A DNA stretch of 64,000 nt from Cardinalis cardinalis (lineage: Eukaryota > Chordata > Aves > Passeriformes > Cardinalidae): NCBI GenBank assembly GCA_014549065.1, contig JACDOX010000044.1, positions 4,355,506 through 4,419,505 of the forward strand, read 5' to 3'. A program made the translations under genes and the position numbers. The notes beneath the pieces are model-generated. The model ran no database searches. It was not told where the DNA came from and worked only from the letters and a program-made list of their open reading frames with translations. Position 1 is the first letter of the stretch; the number at the start of each line of letters is the position of its first letter. This document shows, in pieces, positions 25,062 through 38,907 of the stretch.

Positions 25062-25652
25062 TGTCCTGGGGGCATCAGGCACAGCATCACCAGCTGGGCT
25101 GGTGGGGATTGTCCTGCTCTGCTCTGGGGCAGCCTCACCTCCTGTGCTGGGGGCAGTTCTGGGGGCCACAATGTAAGAAAGNTATTAACCTACCAGAGAT
25201 TGTCCAAAGGAGGGCAATGAAGATGGGGCAAGGCCTGAAGGGAAAGCCACACAAGGACTGGCTGAGGNCACTNGGTCTGTNCAGCCTGGAGGTGAGGAGA
25301 CTGAGGAGAGACCTCACTGCAATTACAACTTCCTCAGGAGGGGAAAAGGAGGGGCAGGCACTGATCTCTGCTCTGTGGTAACAGTGACAGGACCTGAGGG
25401 AATGGCCTGAAGCTGTGTCAGNGGAGGTTTAGACTGGATATGAGGAAAAGATTCTTCACCAAGAAGGTGGTTGGGCACTGGAACAGGCTCCCCAGGGCAG
25501 GGTCACAGCACCAAGCCTGACAGAGCTCAAGAAGCATTTTCACAATATTCTCAGACACATGGTGTGAATTTTGGGCTGCCCTGTGCAGGGCTGGGGGTTG
25601 GAATTTGATTATCTTAGCGGGTCCCTTTCAAGTCAAATGTTCTATGATTCTG
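25062..25652 (+). mobile_element. CR1 LINE, 5'-truncated copy, 3' end of ORF2 plus 3' UTR
   Basis: This is the 3' end of a chicken-repeat-1 (CR1) non-LTR retrotransposon. I recognise the avian consensus almost throughout: the block around 25194-25230 (the 'gtccaaaggagggcaatgaa' region), the block around 25385-25420 (gacctgagggaatggcctga), the block around 25470-25500 (ggcactggaacaggctcccc) and the terminal 'ttctatgattctg' at 25640-25652, which is the characteristic CR1 tail instead of poly-A. The frame from about 25170 to 25381 still reads as the C-terminal tail of the CR1 reverse-transcriptase protein (QRRAMKMGQGLKGKPHKDWL at its core) before a stop. The 5' part, including the endonuclease and most of the polymerase, is absent, as is usual for CR1 copies. 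Relative to my memory of the consensus there are small deletions, for example near 25100-25140 and 25500, so it is not a recent insertion. It joins directly to a second CR1 tail on its left. The family is secure; the subfamily is not assigned. Confidence 0.95.
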
Positions 25653-28600
25653 TAATTAAAATCTCNAAAATATTTTTGGTGGTTCTTAGTGGGTATTTAT
25701 TCCACAAAGAAAGACTTTTGTACTTCTAAACTTTGCTTTTTTTCATTTACCTTGAGGAGATAGTGTTTTGCTCCAAATGATATGAGAGCCTGCCTGTGGG
25801 AAGTGGTGAGGAAAAAGGATGAAGCAAAGCAAACCCAGCCTTTTCCTACTTACTGGATTTTCAGTAAAAGCCATTAAACAGCAAGAGCTGATCTCCTGAG
25901 TCAAATAAGTCCAGGCTAAATCTTTCCTGAGAAGAGCTGCCCTGAGCTGCTGTCACACACAGCAGCAGTGCAAACAGCATATCTGGAGGTGGTCACATGT
26001 TTATGACCTGAATTTGCCACACATTNCTAAATTCTACAACCATCCCTTACCTCCATTTCAGCCAGGACACACAGAGGTGCCAAGTCACCTTTGCCTTTCC
26101 TTTGAGAGATGTGCTNCTGCTCTTGATCTCCAAGGTCTCAGCTGTAACATGGATCTGTGCTGCANAAAAAAAAAAATAGGCTGAGGGTTGGTGATGGCAC
26201 AGTGTAAGACACACACCTCTTGTATTCAATGCACAGCACTTAAAGGGGGAGGAAATCTTCAGCTGGGGTCCCACAGCTCAGCATCACCCCTCCAACCCAG
26301 GCCTGGCAAACTGCAGTANTAATTACCCTTGCTATGAGGTTGGGTGAAGAGTTCCAGCCTCCACTGAAGTGCTGCTAAGTCTATTCTTAAGTTTTAGGCA
26401 GCATTGAAGTGGTCAAAAAGGTTTATTCTAGACCCAATATTTCACCTGTGCCACAGCAGTACAGTATTTCTTGCTTGTAGGAGCATTTCAGTGTGATTGA
26501 CTTTGGGTAGCAGGGAGCTGAAGTCATGCCAGACCTGTTTCATTCTGACATTTATTTGNGCAATCAAATCCCAGGATCTTTTTTTTTCTCTTTTTTTCCC
26601 CTATGTGCTTCACTCAGTAGTCTCTCTGTGACATTGAAATCCGTCACACTGCTGGNCCTGGTGTACCCATTAGATTGTACATGCCAACAGTGCCAGAGCT
26701 CTGTGATGGAGGAAACACAGCAGTGAGAAAAAAAATATATGTGGCCTGAGGAAGTAAATTTTAATTTCTTCCCCATCTTTCTCTGATTTAGAGTAAGATT
26801 CTCTTGCCCTTAATCATGCTGGGATACACTAACCTCCCTCTCAAGGAGGAGGCAATGAATAAATGCCAGGCATCCAGAGGCACTTTTCCTCCCATTCATT
26901 CAAGCACTGAACAAGATGGCCAAAGCAGTCCCTCTAACCTGCCCAATGGAGAGAAATGTCNACAAAAGGAGCCATTTCCTCAATTAAAGAAAATTAGATG
27001 GACAATTAGAGAGAAGAGTCTCTTTCCTGCTCCTGATTACTGACAGACACAAAAAGCCACACAGCTCCAGGGTCTGGAAGAGAAGCCAGGCAGTCCCCTA
27101 ACATTTCCCATGCAAGCTCCTGTATCTCTTTTTACTGGANTCCTTATGGCTGATCCTGTAACTTCAGAGCCTTCCTGCACCTGCTGCTGAGCACCCAGCA
27201 GAAGGAGCCTTCCTTGGGTGTGAAAGAGAAAGGTCCATTGGAGGACAGTGTAGAAGGGACTCCCCATGAGAGCTGCTGGAGACAGAACAAACATCAGTCC
27301 CCACTGTCACAACTCCTGTTAGCTGTCAGCAGTTGCTCTGATTGCTTACAAAGTGCCACAGAGGCGGGCAATCCGTGCAGGCAGCGTTTGAGTGCAGGGT
27401 GGCAATCCAGCTTTGCCAAGGCTGTGTGCTCTGAGTCCTGCAGCAACAGGGAGGCAGGAGGAGCAGCGCTGTCCTTCAGGGGCAGATATGCAATGATGGC
27501 TCTCTTAGCTGTGTGGGGCTGGAGGCTCTGCTGCTAATTCATCCGAGCCTTTCACATGCAGCTCTAGGTGATTTGTGCTCAATTCGGGTTCGAGCTTCAT
27601 TCACAGGCAATGGTCCAAAATAATAGCAAGGTGAAATAGCTGAGAGCAAGGGCTCATTTCCACTGCCTCTGCACCATTAGCATTCCTGGGTTCAGCCTGC
27701 TGCAAACACACATGGCTTGTGTCCAGTGACACTGGGTATGTACAGTGCTGCTCCAGCAGAGCTCAGCTCTGCTCTTTCCAGTTTGAGACAGCTAATCCTA
27801 ATGACACCCAATTCTCCACTCTCCTTAGGGCTGCAGAAAAGTCAGGCTGTGATGGGGAAAGATGCAACACGGTTTTAATCAGAATACAGATACTGAAGCT
27901 TGTCTTTAGTTGCCATCAAATGAAGGGTCTCTTCAGTGCCCAGGGATATTTGCTGTCCACCACCTGAGTCAGGGTGTTTGAATTCTGGCACAATCAGCAG
28001 AGACAAAGGTGATGAAATACAGAGCAGAGTGGGGGAAGAAAAGGAAGTCTCTGGCAAGAGTTAAATGGAGCAAGAAGGCTGAAAACAGATAAATGAGATT
28101 TATCTGGAATAATAAACTAATGGGGAGGAAGAGAGGGGAGAAAAAATAAAAAATGAGCAGCAGTGGGGTTCACAAAAAAAGACAGAAATAGAAGGTGGTT
28201 GGGAGCCACTGAAAAAGCTGAGACATACATGGAAAGAAACAAAGGAAGAGAAAATTTAGAAAAAATTGGATAATAAACCATTCCTTTGACTACTGCCTTC
28301 TCCCTCCCTGAAAGCTATCTGGGGTTTTGCATGCAGCTCTGTTACCCTGACCTTGCATTTAGGCTGTTATTTTAAATTAAACACAAAAAGTCACAGAAAT
28401 GACAGGGCACATTCAAAATAGTCTGCATGAAAATATCTCATTCCAGGCAAAGCACATCTGTTTGTTCTTGTCTGTTACCACTAAGAAGTTCCAGTGTGCA
28501 CAGCTTTCTGAGCACATGGCATTTTGCAGGGCCAGGCAGCTGGATCTCTTTACAGCTTGTGCAGCAGTGCTCCTACTAGTTAGCAAAGCCAGATGATACC

Positions 28601-31600
28601 ACCCTCCTTCCCAAGCAGCTACCTCTCTTATCTACCAAGGCAGAGCTGCAAACACCAGCCCCACCTTCCAAAGCCNCTTTTATTAACCTTGTCCCATGTG
28701 CCAAGTTTACCCTGAAGAAAAGATTGAGATGTGATGGAGAGTAACCAAAAGGCAGTTTTCAAGCCCTATTTTATTACAGATCTTTGCTGATGGAGAAAAC
28801 TCAGGAAGGAGCTCTTCCTTCAGCTGGGGTGTTTATAGAACTGCTCTTTCTTGTGTAATCCCTGCTCATCTTTCCCTGAGCTTAAGTACCATCTTTCTTT
28901 GCTGACAGAGACTCTCTCCTATACTTGGATAGACAAAACTTCTAANAATTGACATGCTTGTCAGATTTGTTCAGATTAAGAATGACTGCNAAGGAAAAAA
29001 AACAAACTGAAGAGGATTACTACCATACACCGTATTTTTTTTGGAAACCAAGCTAAAAGCATTAAAGATAGGCTTAGAAAACAGTTACACACATTAATCT
29101 CTGACTGACCTTCCTGATGCTATCAAAACTGAGAGCAGTGAACCATGCGTTTTCCATTTGATTTGTTGTGGTTTTGTTCAATAGGTTAAAATCTAGGACA
29201 TGTCTTGAAAGACAACTGTTTGACTGGGGCAGCCAGAGCCCATCTGCTTGATGATGCTATTCCATACTACCTGTAAGCCTTCCTAAAGCACTTACCCTTT
29301 CCCAGCGGCCGAGGGGCTGCCAGCTCCAAAGAGTCACAGCTCAGTGACACAAGTCTGACTCTCAGAACAGGGATTGTCACTGTTGCAAACCAAATTCATG
29401 GCTCGCCTGGCATCTCATGTCATTAATAGGGCTAATGAGGATTTGCCTGAGTCAGGTTCAGAAAGTCAGGGAAGAGTTTAAGGCACTTGTAGACATTAAG
29501 TGCTTCCTGCACCTCACCAAATTTCTGCATGTATGATAATTCTGACCTCTGAAACNACAGACTGTAAACACAAGAATCCAGGGACAGACAGAAGGGCAAG
29601 ACTGAAGCTGCACAAGTGAAACTCACCATGCCAGACACCACTTCTGTGCACAGGAGCCTGACAGTCAGCTATGCTACATCTGCTGCTCAGCTCCAGCATG
29701 CTGCTGCCTGTGCCAGCAAAGCACTTCCCAAATTCTGCCATTAGCACAGCCCAGGAACTGTGTCCAGCAGGCAGCTTCCATGNGGGCATGCAGCTCAGCT
29801 GAAGGACTTCAACAGTGTGGACAAGGTCAAGTNCTGCCAGCTGGCTTGAGAACCAAAACCTGCTCTCTGCTACTGTTCAATCCATGAGTGCAGATGTTGC
29901 CCACAGCTGATGNGAGCCCTGACAGTGCTCACTTCCTCACATGCCAGCCACCATTTACTTTCTACAACTTGAAACACTGAAATGCTGTCCCATTCTTTAC
30001 AGATCACCATCCCATACTGTCCTACTCTTTTATCCCACNCATGAAGCTACCCCAAAACACACCTCTATCTGAAAAGTAATCTCTACAAGTGGTAGTTACC
30101 AATCCTTCCCAGTTCCTCCATTTCCAAGTGAGATGGTTAATCTTTTACAGCTGCTTTGTCTGCTGTCATGTTCTAGGTGCCTCTATATTGAATTTTATGT
30201 GGCCTGCATACACAGGGGAAGGTTAGCTGGTTTGTGGTTCAGAGGAGTAACTGCACAACCCAATATAGAGCTACACACCACTGGCTATTGATTATAGAGA
30301 GCTCTAAGTAGTCATTCATCTTATCAAAGAGAAAGTGAAGTATTTTGGTATGTTTCAGGAGAAATTCTATGATGCACCTGTAAGCAAAAGCCTGATTTCA
30401 TAGCTCATGCAAATGCTTTACCTCATCTTATTGCACTGTCCCAGGTGATATTTATACCATTAAGATGTTTTGTCTTGTTTTTTTATCATCTCTTCTGAAA
30501 ACAAGTNATTATTCAATGAGAAGCAACATCATTGAAAATTTGTATTCCTGCATAGTTCCACCTTGTTGGCTGGCTTCACTGAGGTCTAATAAAATGTAAG
30601 TTTTCTTACTGTCACAATGCTGCTGTACAAGGTTACTTCACTACAATCAGGATATTCTTTTGGNGGTATCAGTATGGGATCTCACTCTCTTGACATCTGA
30701 CTGCCTTTCTCATAGGAGCTTAATTGCTTCTGTGCACTCTAAAATTGGCAAAAGAATTCTAAAATTACATATCAAAGGAGAGACAGCAGAAAAGGATATC
30801 TGAGTGTNCCTGAACTCATTTCTTCAAGATTTTTTCAGAAGGCAAAGAAGAATGTTGCTTTTCAATCTCATAACAGTTTATACATTGCACAAAGTCCTTA
30901 CCATGGCCACAGGAGCCCTGCACAGCTCTTGGCTCTGTCATTGTCATTCTGTGCATCCAAACCACCACATTCCATACTTACAGGGCTTTTCAATATCACT
31001 GATCTTTAAGTACATCTGCAGCATGAANTGGCTAGATTTTTAAATCAATAGGAATTCCATCTTCCAACTGAAGAATCCATGTAGTCCAAAANACACGAGG
31101 AAAAGCAGATGTTAGGAGATGTGAGGGAGGACTTTGCAGTGTCCTTATCTCTGTCTGAAGTCACATGACAATAGGTGTTGAGATTTGAGCACTTTCAGAG
31201 CTGAGAATTCATTTTCCAGCTAGCTCTACTGCATTTCAAAATTAGTTTTGTTTATCCTGGTGCTAACATGAGGTGTGAAAATGAGGTATGTACTTACCCA
31301 ATTTCAGTGATCAGGCTTGTNAGCGTGCACTCCAGGCCAACCTAGAAAACTTGTCAGGCTGCAAATCTGTCTTACTGACTTNTAATAGTAAACTTTGCCC
31401 ACAGTATTAGATTACCAGCTCAGCTGTCAGAGAGAAAACACATTTTCTGTCTCCTGAAAAACTGAAGGGTTCTTGGATTTTGTCTTCCAAAGGGAAAAAC
31501 TGGCAGATAGAANGCTGTTCAGGCTGATATGTAAACTGCCCTTACAAAAAATTTTGCAAGAGCAAATGTATAGAAACTGTACAGAAGAAAAGTGTTTCTG

Positions 31601-34600
31601 TTGGCTCTTCAGTCTTAGCCATGGCTCTATTTCAAGGCTGATAGACCACAGGAGAGCTAGATGCTCCTGGACTGTTTTGGCATTAAAGATGTGCTAAGAT
31701 AAATAGCCAAGCCCTACAGAAGACTGTTTTCACAGCTCACCCAGCCTGGCAGCTGGGCCTTGCTAAAACGTCAAAGCATAAAAAATTGGCTCAGGCCACC
31801 TGCCCAATCCAAAATTCAAACACTGGAACCAGCCTAGGCAATTAGGGAGAGGCTTATCACCAGGCAAAGGCTGTGTGCTGTATTCTTGCAGCAAAAAGAA
31901 AACCAGCTTTGTGAGGAGAGTATCTCTAACACTATTAATTCGTGGAGGGAAGAAGTCTGTGTAATCACCTTCTTAAAGAAAGGCAGGTCTGAAGCACTGA
32001 GTTTCACATTTTTTCAGAGATTCAGCACANAGCAGCTGCCCTTGGTCTTAATGAGGTGAGGAAGATGGGATTTCTCCAGTGCTGTCACAAGGGCACGGAT
32101 CACTGAGAATTCCTGTGGCCAAGCACAATTTCTCTATTTGAGCATTTTAAAAGAATTTTGTCCCCTCACTATCCATCCTGCAAAATGCATGTANCAATGC
32201 TGCTGCTGAAGTCATTTACATTCAAGATCCTAAGTTCAAAAGAGTCAATGTTAACATTTTGCAAAATTGAAACCCAACATAAACAAGTAGAATAAAATTT
32301 CCTTTAGTTTGGGTGCAGGGGAAACCAGAATGTTTTTAGACCCAACCAAAAATTTAAATGCACATATAAGCTATGAAGTTCTTGANTAATACAGAGTGTA
32401 GGAGGTAGCCAGAAAAGACAGAAGAGTGGGTAGCATGGGATTCTCATTCTCTTAAGCCATACAGAGATCAAAGATAAAATTGGCCCACAGAAGTCAAATC
32501 CTGAAGGTCTNCTTGGAACACTTCCACTGAGCAGGGAAACACCTGGATTAATGTTGNGTGTCCCTTTGTGTCCTATCCAGGCTATGACTGCACAGCCCAG
32601 AAATGCCANGCTGACAAACCCAAACTCCCAGGGCACTGAGGCTTTCTTCAGCTTCTAAAGTGAAAGAGAGGGAAATATGCTATGCCACAGCAGAGCAGTA
32701 GTCTAAGTAATACTAAAACAGCAGGCATCTTTAAAGGCTTTTTAATTTCACTGGTATNTTTTCTATCCCAAGAAAAGTACAAGCAACCTCATTCTCACCA
32801 CTAGTGCTTATGTAAACTGCTCTCTCCCTCCTTTCCTAGCCATTTGGAAAGTCTTTTTTTTTTTTCCCCCTAGGTATTTTCTATTTCTTTTGCTTGGACA
32901 AAGCTGTAAGCCTGCTGCAGGAAGGACAAGCTGCTATGGGCAACCTGTGCCTCACTGCAAGCAGCCTACAAGAGGGAGCAGCAGCTTGATTAGTCCATGA
33001 GGCGTCCACTCATTCCCCAGGACACTCAGTGAAGGACCATGTTCCAAGAGGAAGAGCTGAGTGTCCTCCTCTGCACAGGAGGTTATAGCAGAGGAGCCCT
33101 GTGCAGCCACAGCAATGCCTGCAGCAAAGCAACATCTCATGTGCCTACGTAGGTTTATGTGTAATTTCTGNCTGGTTTCTTCCACTGAGAACCTAATTCA
33201 ACTGTATTTGGCACTGGCACAGCACTCCAAAAAGCTCTGGGTAGAAAGGAGACTGGATGTGTTTTCATGTGCACTTTGCTTCATTTTATAAAGTACCACT
33301 GATGTTGAAGCCCAGACCCTGCAGCTCAGCACATTTAAATCCTCCTNTGGGAAGGCCAGTGACAGAGCTGGTATATCACCTTCTTGCTAATGGATAAAAT
33401 CCATCATCCAAAGTAATTTAAACCATTCAGGATGGTCAGGTTCATCAAGGCAGCAATGACTGTGACCAAGACCCTATCTGAGGCAATCGCACTCAAAGCC
33501 TTTTCTGCATTTTTGCTGAGGGAGAGGCAGAATGCCAGGATGCAGGAAACCAGCTGCTCTGGAGCTCCTGTCTCTCTCCAAGGCTCAAGACTGAGGNTCT
33601 GGTGCCTGATTAAGGCACTTCAGCAATGTAGCTGAGAGTAATCTGGGTAGGCAATATTCTCCAAATATTCTTCAAAATGTATGTTCATCAGCCTGCAGCA
33701 ATCCCTAGAAAGGATCTGGAACTTGTATGGCCAGTGATAGTCCTTACACTGACCTTCTCATTGCTGCAGCTGTGGCTNTGCTCTTGTGTGGGTCACTGGA
33801 GTCCAGCCCTACAGTCACAAGGAATCATGGAACAATAATTTTTTTAGTCTCCATCCACCAATAACATCAGGCAACATGCTGGATACCGACAAGTGTAATT
33901 GCAGTTTATCTCTGGTTGAGCAGGATATAGATCCTTCAGGCTTTTTCATTCCCCCGCCAAAGCCAGAGAACAACTCGGTCACCACCATTTGAGGTGGTGG
34001 GGATCAGCTCCCTTAGCAGCTCTCCTCAGTTGTTCTGATTTTGTCTTCTCATGTGTTTTCTTTTTCTAAAACGACAGGTAATTACTCAGGACCAAAAAAT
34101 CNATGTGAAAACAATCAGTAGTGACATCTTGTTGACTCCAGAGAAATTGCTGCAGAAATTAGTCTGACTTCACTATTCTTCCTTTCCTTGTAANAAATGG
34201 GACAACCTGTGTAGACCCTGACTGCAAGCAGCACCAAGCAGAAGCCCACTCCAGTCATTCCTGTGGGGTTTGATCCCTCTGAGATGACATTTTTCTCATG
34301 GGATTCTCCCTGTCAATGTCTCCCCTGCCTTTCTCCTCCTTCCCACAGGCTGTCANGAGATCAAGGGAATTAGGGTTATAAACAAACAAAAAAAAGCAAA
34401 CCCAGAAGAGTTTTCTTTCTGAACTTGTGAAAATACACATATTTTGCCTTGCTGTCTAGCGTAAGTACAGAGGAATGGGGAAGGATTGTAGCAGAGAGCT
34501 TTGACAGATAGGTAAATAGATCTTTATCCTTCCTCTAAATGCTACTTCACTCTGCACTTTCTTTCCCAGAACTCGTCATAGTCTAACCTAAACCAGTCCA

Positions 34601-37600
34601 TTGCAAGAAAGGGAAGGGCAGAAAAGGAATTGTAGTGGTAAATGTTAGTTTGGCAAATAAGCCAACAAAAAAAGTATAAAATATTTTCTCCTGAAGCAGG
34701 GGGGCTTGTTCATCATTTACCTCATGNGTTTACCCTTGGGCTATCATTATANTAGCCACATTTCCTGACTGAGCTGGAGCACCTGGTAACTATAGTAACC
34801 ACATTTCCATATCTGCCCATAAATTCCCTCAGTTCTAATTAGGACACCCATTTATAACAGCAATAACAACAGAAATTACAGCAGACTTAGCACAGATGCA
34901 GTCACCTTTCTCTCCCTCATGACACAGAAATGACCCCTATCTGAGTAGGTCTTATACCATAAGATGTCATTTATGGCACAAAGCCTACNTTACCTGCCAC
35001 TTCAACCACTTTGTATCCATCAGCTATGCTGCCTGTACCTTCTCACTTTCCAGAAAGTCTGTTTATCAGTCTTCCAGTTCAGACAAAAGCCAGCAAGCTT
35101 CACATCAGGCTGCATAAACCTGTTTTTTCTTGAGAGAAGAAAGAAATCACACCTTGCTTACAACAAAATCTCACACACAGCACTCTTGCAGATTTCACAA
35201 ACAGTAGGTGGATGCTTTTACAAGCAGAAGGCCTGAGCTGTTCAGTTTACAAATTTACCTATGCAATCCAGAGAGTTTTGAAGAGAGGATAAACCATGTC
35301 ATCCAAAAAAAATNATAGGTAAATGATGAAGCAGCAATGTACAAGAAATCAAGACCAAGTAATAAACAATTGCAAAGTTCAATGGCTCAGTGTATTTCAC
35401 CACAAATTATTTCCTTCTCTATGAAACAATAAAGCTTAATGAACAATCTGAAGCCTGCTGACATGATTTAAAAAGATGGATGGGCTGGNAGGTAGTCCAG
35501 AGTGTTTGCTTTATTTTTCACAGAGTCACTGCTCAGAAGTACATTTGTCTTGNAGTCCATGTGAATTATTGTCAAAAAAGTGACAAATCTCTTTCTCAAT
35601 TTAGACTATATCATGTAGGCCTTACATGACTGGCTTCTGCTAGAAGAAAAAGGAATTTCATCTGTATATTGGCAAAGATAAGGCAATAAAGCCCATCTCT
35701 GCACAGGTCAAGAGAGCAGCGCTGCTTTGGCTTTAGATTTGGCAAACTTGATTACATTAGAATTTTTTCTCTTGCTAGAAAAGCACGTCAATTATTATAA
35801 CTTATCCATGACTTATCCTTATCAATAAGGATATTTTCTCATGAACCTTGGCCACTTTTCCTCTACATTCCCTGCAGGCTGAGGGAACTGGGTGAGAAAA
35901 CACACTGGACATTGGACTCCTTGGACTGTGGTTGTAAAAAGCAGGTAGAGTTTGGTCATTGCATTCTATTTTATAGCTTTATCTGCTCTTTGTACCAAGT
36001 AATAAGAGCTTTCAAAGTGAACAGTGCTGTGATGAGAAAATGTAAACTTTAGTGAATTGCCAAAGAAAGAGTCGAGTCATTTTCCCATTTAGTCATCAAG
36101 CACTGTTTAGAAACATGGATAAAAAAACGTGATAATGATGAAATTCTAATATAAGCACAAAAATTGGTTTAAGATGCTGCCAGATGTGAAGCATAGTAAA
36201 GTTCAATGCCATGTATACGTTTTTTCACTTAATAAGAGAAAAGCAATTTCGCTGCCAGACTGGATTAATTTTTGCCACCTCCCTCAGTTCACGAGGTGCT
36301 GTTTGGGACTTGGGTGGAGGGCCCCCTGTTGTACATTGTGCCACTTGTCACTGAACCCTCATTTCTCCATCAATTTCTTATCTATTCAGGCTGTAGTTTG
36401 TTAAGAGAGATGGACATTTGCAGTATGCATGATGCATAATGAGGTTCCAATCTCAGTGGAAGCCTCTAAAACTGCCCATCATACTTCTCTTACTGGCTCT
36501 TCCCATTTTCATCAAGAGGGAATGCTTTCAAGCTGTCAAAATCTTTCCAAATGACCCCACAGTAACCACTGTAGCCCAGAGTACTTCTTGGCTTGTTAAA
36601 TATTAAAAATAGAATGTGAAAATCATGTTTAATTTGATTTTCCTAGTTAAGGAAAGCAAGTCTTTGACAGAGAAATAATTGCCCTGAAAGTAAGAAAAAA
36701 GAACTAATTAAAAGTGAGATTAAATAAAATGTTCCTATGTGATCTCTTGAGCTAGTTTCTTTTCAAAGACATGCTTTACCTGGCATAATGTGTGGTTTTC
36801 GAGACCCCCATGTAAGGTTAAGTATTCCTTGGTAGTTGCCTGGAAATGATGACAATGACAGTTTGTTCTCATTAGGGACAAATAGTGCAGAAATGCTGTT
36901 ACAATTGTAATTCTGAACATTTAAATAAATTAATTTGTTTCTTCTTTCCAGAGATGCAAGTTCTGAAATATTACCAGAACTGTTGCCATGAAATAGATTC
37001 CAACTTACATGCACGAGTATGTACATAAATTCACTTGAAATTGCCACTATTATTGTTATTATTATTCTCATTATCACTACTATCATTAACTAGTGCTGAG
37101 CAGAATACAATCATCTTGGCTTTGGATTGCTTTTATGTTTTGTTTTATTCCTGGTCTGTACACTACTTTGTAAAAAGGTCCTCTGAAAAGCAGGAGAGAA
37201 GCTTTCAAAGGTGCTGCTTGGGAAAATCACCAGGAAGAGCAGAAACCAACCCAAAAATAGCTACCATGCTGAGGATTGGGAAGTTCTTCCCAGGAAGGAA
37301 AGCCCACAAGTTCAGTTCTTGCTTCACAGTTCATTGAAACCCTTCTTGCCCTGAGCTCACCTGGAGACAGGCTTTGGGGCTTCAGGCTCACAGCTGCCTG
37401 GGCAGGGCAAGGCCANTCTGCAGAAATGTTACAGTTTTGGTGGCCTGTGGGGTCACCATGGATCCTGTAACTCTGTCAGAAAGCAAAGCTGCGGCCCCAG
37501 ACCCTGCCTCTATTTTCTGCCAAGGCTTTCCTGGATGGCCAGCAGACGCCNTGGTCAGTCACGGGAAGCACAGACCAACCAAAGCACCTTTACAGAAATC

Positions 37601-38907
37601 AATGACAATATGAACCATCACAGCTGCAATCAGAAAAGCTTTAACTAGTTCAAACTGCTGGTAAGTGAAATGATAAAAACCAATACATTTAAGATTAGGA
37701 GGAGAGCATGAAAGCATTCCAAACAAATATTTCAACATGGGGATGGAGCAAGTGGAGAGGTAAACATACTTGTGATATTTAAATGCCACAGTTTGCAATC
37801 CTGCATGCTCATTCCACATTTTATCTGCAGCTTGCCTGTTACANCATATTTGGCTTGGATTCATATAANCAATTTTGAATTGATCTGATGGAGGGGAGTT
37901 CTGTGGTGCTACAAGTAGCAGACATCTTATTTGTGGCCAGAGTCAGGAAAAAANAAAGAGATCTACAGACCTTCACTGGAAGGCACTGCTACATTTAGTA
38001 CCTATACTAAATTTAACGCTGTGTTTAGCACAGTCCATTCCATCACATTAAATTTTCTTCCTTTTTTACAAGAGAGACGCAACATATTAGGAGGAGCAAT
38101 TAAGAAAGAATAGAAGTGGGAAACATCAGATCATTGAGTTAACTTTTGGTATTTTTTGTTTTGCTTTGTTGACTTTTTTCAAAAGGAAGACCACAGACCA
38201 GATAAAAGATGATGAACAGCAGGGAACCATCTTCCTGGTNGGACAGAGTTGCATGAAGCTGCCANGAATACAGGTGAGGAACCTACATTCCTGCAAAAAG
38301 GGAGGATTTATCCCTTTTGTTTCCTAAAGCAAGATAAATTCCACTGTATGGAAAAGCTTACAAACAGCTGGATTAGCCAGCCAGCTNGAGAGAAATGACC
38401 AGAGAAGAAGCAGATGCTGTAAACAACAAAAGAAGTTTGCCCTCTGGCAATGCTGGGCATAAGAGATGAGGGCAAACTCCATTTGGTTTAGGAAATGAAG
38501 ACAAAGGCTGTGCCAGACAGGGAAGGATGCAGGCAAGATAACCACTGGCAAGAACACTTTCCACANAGTTGTCTGTCTTCTCCACTGCTGCAAAATCAGT
38601 TTATAACCGAATCAATAGAAATTGCTGAAAGAGAGTCTGCAAGGGATTTCCCCAGAAGGTTTATGTTNCCAAAAAGCATGGGGCATGAGGGGAAACTTTT
38701 GGAAAGAAAACATAGTTTGTCTTGATTAATAATGACTGTCCTATAGCTATTTTTTTTTTCCCCAGTTCTGATATTCTCCTGAAGAGGCCTGCAGAATTGA
38801 AGCTGAATCAGAGATGTAGGTACAAAAACTTTGTGAAAATAAACCACCAAGCAAACCACATGCAGCAAACTGGCTCATGCCTGTGCCCTCTCAGGCTGCT
38901 AGTCAGC
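25653..38907. other. Non-coding unique sequence, gene desert or intron
   Basis: No gene or well-preserved repeat was recognised. 27.36-27.59 kb is locally richer in G+C and CpG than its surroundings, without reaching the look of a CpG island. Poly-T and A-rich runs are short. Frames are below 110 codons and motif-free. Confidence 0.75.
37048..37090. repeat. Imperfect ATT-rich trinucleotide tract
   Basis: Interrupted ATT/ATC trinucleotide repeats (for example ttattgttattattatt followed by cattatcactactatcat). The open frames running across it on both strands are repeat artefacts. Confidence 0.8.

Noticed and set aside
25031..25381. 116-codon open frame
   Set aside because: This is the decayed C-terminal part of CR1 ORF2 plus flank, already described as a mobile element; not a host gene.
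27575..27600. tRNA B-box-like string (gggttcgagc)
   Set aside because: No matching A box, acceptor stem or cloverleaf around it.
34741..34808. Near-duplicate string (tatagtaaccacatttcc and tatantagccacatttcc)
   Set aside because: Short, imperfect and not tandem; too little to call a repeat.
36940..37030. Possible small exon after a pyrimidine-rich acceptor-like string (ttgtttcttctttccag)
   Set aside because: The open frame is only about 20 codons to a stop, with no good donor and no recognisable peptide.
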